A stretch of DNA of 64,000 nucleotides from Vespa crabro. Its lineage: Eukaryota; Arthropoda; Insecta; Hymenoptera; Vespidae. The stretch lies in contig NC_060978.1 in the NCBI RefSeq assembly GCF_910589235.1, forward strand, positions 2,024,877 to 2,088,876, in the 5' to 3' direction. The number at the start of each line of letters is the position of its first letter. The stretch's first letter is position 1. The notes below the pieces were generated by a model. That model made no database searches. It was not told the origin of the DNA and saw only the letters and a program-made list of their open reading frames with translations. The position numbers and the translations under genes were made by a program. Positions 13,290 to 24,259 of the stretch are shown here, piece after piece.

Positions 13290-14037
13290 ATGGTTCGTTT
13301 TAAAAACAGGTAAATAAATGTAATTTATAGGTTAAGTACATTTATATAGGTTAAGTATTTAATATAAATAAACGTTCACATATAATATTTTATTCATGAA
13401 ACAACGTATGATTTATTATTATATAATATCAATATTTTTGTACATTATAGATATATCGCAGTTGAAATAGTACCTAAAATTGAAAATGACAAAGCATTAA
13501 CGTTGAAGTCAACGGCATTACAGAATGCTATTCAGGAAAAAGTACAACATTTATATGGAGATTTTGGATCGGCCGCAATAAAAGCTGGATTTCAAGGTAA
13601 TTCATGTAATAATCAATGTTATATATAATTATTTATATGTAAGATCATTCACTTGTTTTTACAGCAAAATATTGTAACGCACAAACAAGAATAGCACTTA
13701 TTAAAAGTAGACATGGACCGCATAAATTTATATTAAATTCGATACCATTGATAAGCGATGTCGATGGTCGAGCAGTAACAATAAATATTATTTATGTCAG
13801 TGCAACTATAAAACATTGTTTTATTTTTGTAAGAGTAAGTTTTATATTTATTATACGATACAATGTGAAATGTGTTTAAAACAAATTCAAATATTATTGT
13901 TGTATATCCATTAGACGTATCAGCAGAAGAAGTTGGAAAAAATGTGGAACAGCTTTAAAAATGATAATCAAAGAAGAGAAATGCAAAAAGCACTGATGAA
14001 ATTGACAGCGTCTATGAAAGATTTTAAACAATATTGA
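13290..14037 (+). CDS. Pop5: Ribonuclease P/MRP protein subunit POP5
   Basis: Four exons (13290-13309, 13451-13596, 13665-13834, 13915-14037) encode 152 residues. The N-terminus MVRFKNRYIAVEI is the POP5 signature (human MVRFKHRY...). It is followed by the conserved LYGDFGSAA block, AKYCNAQTRIALIKSRH and VSATIKHCFIFVR. POP5 is a small protein subunit of nuclear RNase P (5' maturation of tRNA) and RNase MRP (rRNA processing); it adopts an RRM-like fold and pairs with RPP30 (family knowledge). The length is close to the human protein (163), with a shorter acidic tail. The first exon encodes only six full codons, ending in a split Arg codon. The gene looks intact. Confidence 0.95.
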
Positions 14038-14087
14038 ATTAATCGCAAATATTTATTGATACATTGAAAACAGATTTATGTTCCTCA

Positions 14088-14122
<35 letters not shown>

Positions 14123-14184
14123 AAAAAGCGTTTGATAATTTCAATTGTAATTTAATAATTAAAATTATGTATATGTTTATGTAA

Positions 14185-14219
<35 letters not shown>

Positions 14220-14429
14220 ACACTTCATTAGAATTGATTTAAATAATATGTTAGAAAATTATTACTTTTCAAATGTTAAAGAAATAATGTTGAAAAATTC
14301 AATAAACGATCGTGCGATTGAACGTATTAGGAAAAAAAAAAAAAGAAAATAAAAAATAAAAAGAAAGAAATAAATAAAAAAAGTAATAAATAAAAAGTAA
14401 ATAGAAATTAAATTCGTATGGATTTTGAA
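14038..14429 (+). other. POP5 3' UTR and flank
   Basis: A poly-A run at about 14092-14120, (TA)n at about 14185-14220, and AAATAAA-rich sequence near 14345. No gene seen. Confidence 0.5.
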
Positions 14430-14473
14430 AAGTGGCGCTGTTTGCGCGCCTTTTAAGCATCGTAGTATAAAAA
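14430..14473 (+). promoter_or_regulatory. Core promoter: AAGTGGCGC motif plus TATA box
   Basis: AAGTGGCGC at 14430-14438, then a GCGCGCC patch, then TATAAAAA at 14466-14473 followed by a GC-richer transcribed-looking stretch. A start near 14496 would fit the usual spacing. It would drive the non-coding exon described next. Confidence 0.5.
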
Positions 14474-14495
14474 CAGCGCGTAATTCAAATTCAAT

Positions 14496-14730
14496 GGGAA
14501 ATTTCGTTTCAACATTGGTTGCAAGCAATCTATGGTGGGAGAAGGGGGTGTTAGTGTATAGGGCTGGTTGGTGATCGCCGGCAGTCGTCGCTGCGGCGTT
14601 GCTGCAGTTTGTACAACGAACATTAAGAAATCTTGAGAGAACGAAGAAGCACGACACGACAATAGAATCCGGTAGTGCTTCCATATAAATCTCATATTAT
14701 AATAAAAAAAAAAAAAAGAAAAGAAAAAAT

Positions 14731-14789
<59 letters not shown>

Positions 14790-15117
14790 CAATTACGTGT
14801 ATCTCGTTCGTGTTAGTTTTCTTATTCGTAAAACAAAAAAAGAAAAAAGAAAATACACAAATCCTTTGTATAAACATCGAACGAAGGGGACAAGGACCAA
14901 ACCAAAACTATTTCTTTCGTTTCTTTTGTTTTGTTTTTTTTTTTTTCTTTTTTTCTTGTTCTTCTATCAGTAAGAAGGAAGAAAGAAGAGTCCTGTGGAC
15001 GAATAACGACGAGCATTTCCCCACCATTCGCTCGTTTACATCTTCGTGTCGAAGTGGTGAAATCAATCGAAGGAAAAATCGTACATGGATTAGGAGAATG
15101 AACGAATTTTTGCACAG
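14496..15117 (+). other. Probable non-coding first exon (5' UTR) of a downstream gene
   Basis: Starting about 25 bp after a TATA box, this stretch is more GC-rich than its surroundings (14500-14690 and 14970-15117), interrupted by a (TA)n/poly-A tract. It ends at a near-consensus donor, CACA|GTAAGT, at 15117/15118. No convincing start codon with a long frame is present: ATGGATTAG stops at once. The nearest downstream plus-strand gene with an unassigned 5' end is the coiled-coil gene at 39.46 kb, whose first coding exon opens with an acceptor. Linking them implies an intron of about 24 kb. That link is inference. Confidence 0.4.
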
Positions 15118-15215
15118 TAAGTTTTAAATCTACATAACCAATATTCCTTTTTTCGTTGTCGCTCGTGTAGTAGACAGTAGCTTATCGATTTCGGTCGTAC
15201 GGGCTCGTCGTGCGA

Positions 15216-15272
15216 ATGGATGGATGGATGGATGGATGGATGGATGGATGGATGGATGGACGAATGGATGGA
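15216..15272. repeat. (TGGA)n tetranucleotide array
   Basis: About 12 near-perfect ATGG units, followed by degenerate CGAA units to about 15298. Confidence 0.9.
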
Positions 15273-16219
15273 CGAACGAACAAACGAACGAACGAACGTA
15301 TATACGAATGAATGGATGGATGAATAGTTGTCTAGTTTCCCCTCATTTTCAAGGAAGACATTATCGTCCCTCGCCCTTCTAGGTAACCATTGGGATATTA
15401 TCGATCGAACGAACGGTTTCCTTTAACTGTCGAATTTTCGAATCTCCCATTCGTCCAAATGATAAATGAAAACATAATTTTTTTTTATTTATTATCGTTG
15501 TTGTTGTTGTTGTTGTTATTATTATTGTTATTATTATTATTATTGTTATTATTGTTATTATTATTATTCGTATTTCTTTGTTTCGATAAATCGAGAACGG
15601 ATTTACAAAGATTTTTTTTTTCTCTTTTCTTAGTATCGTCGTTGAATAATAAAGAAAGAAAGGAGATTAATTTTGTGAAAAAATTTGATTTCGAAGTTGA
15701 GCCATTTTGTTTAAAGTTTATTCGTTTTTGAGAAAACATGGCGTAAGGCTCAACCCTTTCTTACTTTAATTGAAAAGCTCGTTGTGAAACGTCTCTATAT
15801 ATTTTTTCTTTTTTTCCCCCACCTTTCTTTTTTAATTATTTATTTATCTTTTTTTTTTTTTTCTTTTTTTCCTGACATATTTAAAAATTTTGTCAAAGAT
15901 ATAATCGAACGTATATATCTTTCCTAAGAATATTCCATTCGAGTTCGATTTAAACAGATTTGCGAATGACGATTATTCGTTAAATAAAAAGAAGAAGTTT
16001 TTAATTCCGTGCTTTTCTAATTTTTCTTTTCTATCACGAGATAAATTCGTTCTTATCGAATAAAAAGATGTAAGATATGACCTTTAACGCTTTGACAATA
16101 ACATTTTGACACGCTTTTCCATTGTTTTATTGCGAATCGTATATAATCGAGTTGTTTTGTTGTCCGAACGAAATTGTTTCGTATCAGTTACGTCGTTTAA
16201 TATAACACTTACACACACA

Positions 16220-16262
<43 letters not shown>

Positions 16263-16522
16263 GTGTACAAACACATATACAATTTCGTAAGTAGACTGGA
16301 CCACGATACATCATATACCACGCTCGATTTAGGTCAATCGTTCTTTAAACACGCTTTTTCTTTTCCTTTTTCTTTTTCTTTTCTTTTTTTTTTTTTTTTA
16401 CATTTTGAACAAGACAAAAAAAAAAAGGCAACGTTGAAAAAGAAATTCAGACAATTATTAGTTTATAATAAAAAAAAAAAAAAAATTTTTATTTGTCACG
16501 AATAATTTTTCGCAAATATCTT

Positions 16523-16780
16523 CGACGATTAAATTGAATCTAATCGTAACATCGAATATTATATTTAGAAATTAATTCTCTAATATGTTTGGTTATATCT
16601 CGATGTTCAATTTAAATACGAATGAAATATATTCGAGGAGTATTTCGAAGAGATTGATTGTAGTTAATAAAAATTTATTTTTCTTTTTTTCTTTTTTTTT
16701 TTTTTTCGACGAGAAAGTTGAATTTAATTAGAACATCGAATTAAATATTTAAACTAGATATCTAAGTTATCTCTAATAAT
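16523..16780. repeat. Diverged direct repeat, two copies 184 bp apart
   Basis: Copies begin at 16523 and 16707. Both start CGACGA, then share TTGAAT-C/T-TAAT, the core ACATCGAAT, an A/T-rich ATATTTA segment and CTCTAATA. By eye about 70% of 60 positions match. The spacer is poly-T plus unrelated sequence. Origin unknown. Confidence 0.5.
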
Positions 16781-16936
16781 TTCAAAGACAAATTTTATTA
16801 TTTTACATGCACGAATTTTAGTCGTATATTTCTCATCGCTCGTAAAAACATAGTCCGTATGCTACGGTCTGTGTAAACACGTGTCACCCCCTGAAACCAA
16901 AACTAAGTTATCTCTTTCTCTCTCCCTCTTCCTCTC

Positions 16937-16972
<36 letters not shown>

Positions 16973-17350
16973 TCCCTCTCACTTTCTCTTTTTCTTTCTC
17001 TTTCTATCTATCTATCTTTCTGTTTCTCCGACGTTCAAGGGAAGAATACAGACGAGTGGTTTTTACGGAGCCTTTGAAAGCTCACAGTCGTTTTCAAGTA
17101 CTTGAACTAGCTTGATATAGATAGATATTATGTAAAACATACTTAAATGGTTTTATCTTTATATCGTATATATCCATCTATCCAAAATGGAAAAAACATT
17201 GAGAAACTTGAAGAAAAAACTAACTCCGGAAGTTCTATTTTATATGATAATAACATAACCTATTAGGTGATATGATATTAAAATAATTTATGTCTTATTT
17301 ATGTGTATATATATATATATATATTTCTTTTTTGTTCTTTTCTTTTTCCT

Positions 17351-18200
17351 TAAGAGTATCTTTTAAGATCGTTAAATTATATCAGATATCTATCTTAATA
17401 TAATCTAATATATAATTTAATAATAATCTTTGAAATCATCTTGTGTAAAGCATTTTAATGTTTCAATTTATTTATTTTTTTTTTTTAATTAAGAGTATGA
17501 AATTTAATAGATAAAACTAAGACGCATGATATCTAATATTTCTTTGATAATAATGTAATAATGTAACTTTGAACTTTTTTACTTAGAACATTTTGTTTAT
17601 TGATTTTGTTTTTAATTAGAAGTATGAAATTTAATTGACCAAGATTAAGACACAGAGAGACTATAGAAATATCAATGTATGAAATCTAATATCTTTGGCA
17701 ATAATATAGAAACTTTGATCTATCTTATGTATAACATTTTTGTTTGTTAATTTATTCTTTAATTAAGAGTATGAAATATAATAGACAAAACTCAGACATA
17801 GATAACTTTTATTATAGGTAATAATAAATGAAATGAAATCTCTCTTTGGTAATAATGTACTAATTTTGAACTATCTTATATATAATATTTCCTTTATTGA
17901 TTTACATTTTTAATTAGATAGTATTATATTTAATAGAAAAAATTCAACCTCAGAGAATTTAATTATGGTTTGATCATAAATGAAGAAATTCTAATATATC
18001 ATTGATAATAATATAGTTATATTAAATTAGCTTATATAAAACATTTCCTTTATTAGATTTATTTTTGTAATTAAAAGTATGAAATTTAGTTAGATATAAT
18101 TTAGATGAAAACTTACGTACATATAAATAAAAATTTAATCTTTACGGCAACATTATGGTAATTTATTTATAACATTTTATTTGTTTATTTATTTATTAAT
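17351..18200. repeat. Decayed tandem array of ~127-156 bp units (about six copies)
   Basis: An anchor, AATTAAGAGTATGAAATTTAAT, recurs in degenerate form with its GTAT core at 17356, 17495, 17622, 17769, 17921 and 18077 (spacings 139, 127, 147, 152, 156). Within each unit the same boxes follow in order: a TCTAATATCTTTGG-like box, AATAATGTA, CTTTGAACTATCTTATGTATAACATTT, then a TTTATTGATTT run back into the next anchor. Copies differ by many substitutions and indels, so this is an old minisatellite or segmental tandem duplication rather than a simple repeat. No open frame is shared between the units. Confidence 0.7.
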
Positions 18201-18509
18201 AATTAATAATTAAAATAAAATATAAAATTTATTATAACGAAATAATGATATCATATTAATGATATTTAACTTACAATTGGTATTTAGTTAAATTGTTAGT
18301 TATTCTTCAAATAAAAGTTGATTAGAAGGAAACGTAAAACTTCCACTTGAACGATTAACGAAAGGGGAACTCTTGAACCGATTTGAATGTCCATCGAGGA
18401 GATACATGGAAATATCGATTTGTTCGTTCTCTAACATATCTATGTATGTATTTAATACTCCCACACGCTTTTCTCATCTCTTTACAACTTTGCTGCGACA
18501 TTTTCCTGT

Positions 18510-18564
<55 letters not shown>

Positions 18565-18928
18565 TATAAGTGTTCCTTAAATAGAAATAATATATACAAT
18601 ATATCTTTGTTTTAGTCATCTTTGTGAAAAGGATAGGAAAATTCGTGGAATATTGTTTAAAAATTTATTATGCCCATGTACAGATTTTTTTTTTTTTTTT
18701 TTTATAACTACAATTTCTTTTTTTTCCATCATTAATATATCACTTATTCTATTGCACATATTATGTATTATATATACTATATTACTAATTTTTTTTTTTT
18801 TTTTTTACATTGAAATGTTACTCTAGTATAGTTATATTATACTTTTTTTAAATAAAACTTTTTTAAAACGATAAGTTTATGATAATAAAGTGAAATAAAA
18901 TTTAAATAATATAGACGCACACATATAT

Positions 18929-18974
<46 letters not shown>

Positions 18975-21843
18975 CAAGTATGTGATTTAGAAGTTACATG
19001 GCTTTCTATACAAGAATGATATTTACCATATATATTATTTACAATAGAAAAGAAAAAAAGAAATATATATATATATATTAAAAAAAAGAGCGTATTTCTT
19101 TTTATTTTGCAAATTATTCTTCTGCTTTTGTGTACTCGTTCTTCTCTCTCTTTTTTTTTTTTTCTTTTCTTTAACAGAATAATATACAATTCAGGACGTC
19201 CGTATCTGGTTATCATATTTTTAAAATACATAAAACATTGTGTCCGTAGCAAAAGTATTTCATTATGCGAAATTGTTAAATCTCATGATATTTTTCTTTT
19301 TCTTTTTTTTTCTGTTTTTTTTTTTTCTTTTTCTTTTCGTCGTTTATTTCGTACCAAACAGTTTCCTTCATAAAGTTTCGGAAAATAGGACACACTTACA
19401 CGTAGATATTACACATATACGTGAAGACGAACGTTGCATAATTCGACGGAAGTCAAATTATTCGCGTTATAAAATTATTTATTTCGTAAATGAGTTCGTT
19501 TTTTTCTTTTTTTTTTTTTTTTTTCTGTTCGAGAAACGGTACGTATTTTTAGCTCATGATTCTTTTCTCCTATTTTTAGGGGAAAAGAAAAAAAGTATAT
19601 ATTTATATATATGTATTAAAAAAAAATATATATATATATGTACTAAGGTATATTAAGAAAATATTATTACCAGAAATAATAATAATAAAAAAAAAAAAAA
19701 AAACAAATAACGTTAATCATTATACTGTTTACTTATTAAATTAATATACATTATAACAATTCATTTGTTAATACATTTATAATTACATTGGTATTAATGA
19801 TTACATTAGTATTAATCATTTTGTAAGACCATTCATTCCATTTAGAGATTAAATTCATTATTTACGTTCTTATAGACCTGCTGAGAGAGAAAGAGAGAGG
19901 GAGAGAAGTAAAGAGAGAAAGAGAGAGAGAGAGAGAAAGAGAGAGAAAAATAGAGAAAGAGAGAAAGAGAGAAAGACTTGGCTTTGGTGAGGACGAAAGG
20001 AAATGAACTTTCGCACGAATTCCGATAATTTCTTCTTCGTGGGTGAAACACCCATCCGGAAATACATGTATGTATATATGTATGTATATATCTATGTATA
20101 TATGTGAGTGTGTATTTGTGTGTATGTGTCTGTACGAGACACGCCTACACGCATGTAATATTGAGACAAAGAAAGCAAACGTAGAGATTAGAACGATTCG
20201 AACTTGATACGGTCGAAGTTAATAGGATCCTTCCATTATTATTATTATTGTTATTATTATTGTTGTTATTATTTTCTTTCTTTTTTTTTTTTTTTTTGAT
20301 ATCTTAAATTCTCGATGATTGTGTGTATATGCATAAAAGGTAAGAACTTTAAAGGAAAAGAAAGCAACAAAAAAAAAAAAATAAATAAATAAATAAAGAA
20401 AGAAAAAAGAAACATCTATATGCTGGAGAAAGATTTGCTCATCCTTCATACTTTCGTCGATTATGCGTATCCTAAAGGAAAAAAAAAAAAAAGAAAAAAA
20501 ATAAATTACATACACACTTTCTTCGCATTAACGCGAAAGTCGTACGTACGATTTCCTTCGATTATTCCTACGAGAATACACATCTATCTAGAGTGAACGA
20601 TATAAAATGAAACAAAACAAAAAAAAAAAAAACAAAAGATAATGAAGATGAAGAAGGGAAAAAAAAAGAAAAAGAAACATGAGAGAGCCAGTGGCCCAAT
20701 AAAGATCTCTAATGTTCCATAGTTTTATAAATGCGAATAAGTATACGTACATGAATTACTTTCGAATTGGCCGCCATGAAATGAACGCGTGAAATTCCGA
20801 CGGTTTTTTTTTTTGTTTTTTTTTTCGTATCTATTATACCCAATTATCTTTTTTTTTTTCTTATTAGGAGAAGAAAATTGTCAAAATATTCGGACGAACA
20901 CGTACGAACTTTTTTCATTCGAAAAAAGTTATCGATTCAAAGGCTAATTTTTCTCTTAATTTTCTATACGTGTGCACGTCGATGATCTTTCAAGTTTTCG
21001 GAACGTTAAGAAGGAAGAAAGAAAATAATGTTGAAAAAAAAGAAGAAGAACAAAAAAAAAAAAGAAATTAAAAGAAAAAAAAAAAGAGACGACGATTAAT
21101 TAATATCAATTACGTATTTTGGCTGTTTTAATGTGTAAATAATTAACCGTATATCACGTTTTAATTCTTTCATCGTTAATTGATTACACGATGAATAAGA
21201 TCTATTAATTATGACGATATATTCGTGCGTTAAATATTTAATATTTTTCGATTGTCAATTAATATCAATCTAACATTAATTCTTATAATTTCCAAAGATG
21301 AATATCTTATATCGGCGATCCTCGAACGTATTCCAAGATAATATTTTCGATAAGAAGGGGGTAGGTGGGTGATTTGGAGAAAAAGAAAAAAAAAAAATGA
21401 AAGAGAAAATAAAAAAAAGAAATCGAATCCTTGTAAAACTTTACGGTTTCAATATGGCGTACACGCACTTCACAGAACGTATTATTACGGTTTCAGCAGT
21501 GAAAGGGTTAATCTACTTTCCAGAAAAGTTTCGATGCAACACGTGAAAGTATCGCGTTCGATATCTATTATATACTTATTATGAGAAGAAGAAGAAGAAG
21601 AAGAAGGAGAAGAAGAAGAAGAAAAAAAGAAAAAAAATGAAAAATCAAACAAAAGGGAAAGAAACGAAAATAAAAAGAAAAAAGAAAAAAAAATAATAAT
21701 TTCTAACGTAACAAAAGAATTATTTCATCATACGAATCGTTTCATACTTTTAGTTTCTCGTTAATAAATAAAAATATCTCGTAGAATATTGAACGAACAG
21801 CGCTTTTTATTTTCTTTCTTAATTAATTAATTAATTAATTAAT

Positions 21844-21874
<31 letters not shown>

Positions 21875-22005
21875 TTTTTTTGTTTGGTTATATTTAATCA
21901 AGATAAGATCAAACGATTAATCGAAATCGTATTTCGTGGATTGTTGTTGGTTTCAAAATCAAAACTCATGGGAGAAAAGTCATCAACGAGAGAATAGTTT
22001 AGGGT

Positions 22006-22158
22006 ATGGATCGCGAGGGCTGCTGCTTGGCGCTCATGGCTATTGCCGACGAACGTTTCGCTCATTCTCGCCAAGTTATATTTGCTCCCTCGGAGTCATT
22101 TATCTCCGCCTACGATCTAACTTTGTATTCTCGCGGAATGTGCAAGAGTTCGGAGTAA
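22006..22158 (+). CDS. Candidate small ORF, 50 codons, unrecognised
   Basis: ATG GAT CGC GAG opens a 50-residue frame beginning MDREGCCLALMAIADERFAH and ending RGMCKSSE, stop at 22156. It lies wholly in a 220-bp island of normal base composition, unlike the repeat-derived frames around it. There is no recognisable domain, signal peptide or membrane segment, and other frames across the island are also open. An alternative first exon or regulatory element is equally likely. Confidence 0.15.
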   Translation: MDREGCCLALMAIADERFAHSRQVIFAPSESFISAYDLTLYSRGMCKSSE

Positions 22159-22875
22159 ATATTTCCTTTCTTTTCTTTTTCTATTTATTTTTATTTTCAT
22201 TTTTTTTTTTTCTTTCTTTCTTATGTTTTTTTTTTTTTCGTATATTTTTCTTTTATCCTTTCCTATTTTTTTTTTCTTTTTTTTTTTTTTTTCTTTTGTC
22301 TTCCCTCCTCCATACAATCCCTCCAATCAATCATCCTTTATTTTTCTTTATTTTCACGAACTCTCGAAATCTTTCGAAAATGTATAGGGAACATTTGAAA
22401 AAGAACTTGCGTATTATAAACTGTCGTGTAATAGACTTAAGTGTATTGATTTTTTCTTCTTTTTCTTCTTTTCTTTTTTTTCTTTTTTCTTATTTCATTC
22501 ATTCATTCATTCATTCATCTTTACAAAGAATGCAAAATTTTGCCTTATTGTTGGCGATCTTTCGATCTATTTTTTTTGAAATTATACATTAATACGTGAA
22601 CGATGCTATTCGATAATATCAAATTTGATTTGTTCGTGAGAAATTTTGATCTGTATCGAAGAAAAATAACAAGAGTTATAGAGAAATTACAAAACACATA
22701 TGTAGATTTACACTTTTACATTAACAATATATATATATATATACACACACATACAGTTATACTTACATATACATACATATACGCACATACAATCATATAT
22801 CATATGTATGTATTTATGTACGTTCATTAGTAGATATATATACATAATTTCGTAAATAAAAGGAAGACAAGAGAG

Positions 22876-22906
<31 letters not shown>

Positions 22907-23099
22907 GAGAAAGAGAGATAAAAGACTTCGATAGAAAATTTACAAATTCAGTCTTGCTGTAGATTTCGCTGTAGCTGCGAACGGGTCAAACCGAGAGGCA
23001 GCTTGCGTCGAGAATGATTTTAACGAGACGGTAAATATATCCGCGCGCAACACGGCCGGATTTCGAGCGAGAGATGCAAGAGAGAAAAGAGAGAAGGAG

Positions 23100-23114
23100 G
23101 GAGAGAGAGAGAGT

Positions 23115-23201
<87 letters not shown>

Positions 23202-23277
23202 CCTGACTAATCCGAGCCATGCGGCTGCTATAGTGCAAAAGAAGGGAGACTCTGGATGGATCGCCGCAATGCTCTTT

Positions 23278-23329
<52 letters not shown>

Positions 23330-23338
23330 TTCCCTCTC
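23100..23338. repeat. (GA)n and (CT)n tracts in inverted orientation around an 80-bp spacer
   Basis: About 98 nt of GA (23100-23198), an 80-nt non-repetitive spacer, then about 57 nt of CT (23281-23338). The two arms are reverse complements, so a transcript crossing them could fold into a stem of 50 bp or more. Confidence 0.85.
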
Positions 23339-23983
23339 TTTCTTTTTCTCTCTCTCTCTGTCTCTCTCTCTTTCTTTCTTTTAATCGCACTTTGCACGAG
23401 CAAGCAAACTCTGCTGGAGATATTAAGTCGAACACAACTTAGTAACAATATTTTTTTTGAACAAAATCATATTCTTATATCGATTAATCTAATTTATGAA
23501 TTTTTTTCTATTTCTTTTTCTTTTTCTTTTCTTTCTTTCTTTCTTTCTTTCTTTCTTTCGAATTCATCAATTTTTCAATTCGCACAAAATCGAACAAATC
23601 AAATTTGATAACGCTCATGCATTGTTTTTCCTCTTTCCTTATTTTATATATAAAAATTATTTCGAACTAGGCAACGTACGAGGCAAGAAAAAGAAAGAAA
23701 GGAAGAGAGAAAAAAAGAAAAAGGGAGGAGAAAAAAAATGAAGAAAGTTAGTACGCAAAGCGCGTTACGGTAAAAGAGCGGCAGTACGATTCAAAAAAAG
23801 AAAATAAAAGAAATTCGAATAATCCCGTTAAGGTTTTATCGTTTGCCTTTGCAAGGGAACGGGATTGGCGGAGGGCTGGTCATATATATATATATATATA
23901 TATATATAGGAGGGGAGGCGTCGCAAATAGATTTATCTCACTCCGGCGATTCCCTTGCCAAGTGCCACGTGGCCCTCTCTCTT

Positions 23984-24027
<44 letters not shown>

Positions 24028-24214
24028 ATTTTCTTTCTTTCGTATTTCGATCGGGATCATTCGCAGGAGGGGGTACTCCCCTTTGAAGCACATGTGTCGT
24101 CATTGAGTCATCGAACGCACGCCGAGCAGCTTTTGCGCTTGTTTAATGTTCGTTCTTGCCCTCTCCCCCACTTCCCCATCTCTTCTCCCTCTTTTCTCCT
24201 GCTGTCCCTTTACC

Positions 24215-24259
<45 letters not shown>

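Larger units (their letters stand above)
15118..21930. other. Microsatellite-rich, gene-free stretch (putative giant intron, part 1)
   Basis: Contains a TGGA tetramer array (15216-15272), TTG/TTA repeats (15497-15568), (TA)n tracts (16225-16258, 18513-18562, 18930-18975), CT and GA tracts, and poly-T. The complex parts are two groups of internally repeated sequence, listed separately. No exon with coding character was found. Confidence 0.6.

Noticed and set aside
17351..18200. CRISPR array interpretation of the tandem units
   Set aside because: Units are 127-156 bp, drifted along their whole length with no short exact repeat, in an animal genome.
23020..23448. Long frames on both strands rich in (ER)n and (SL)n
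   Set aside because: Generated entirely by the GA and CT tracts.
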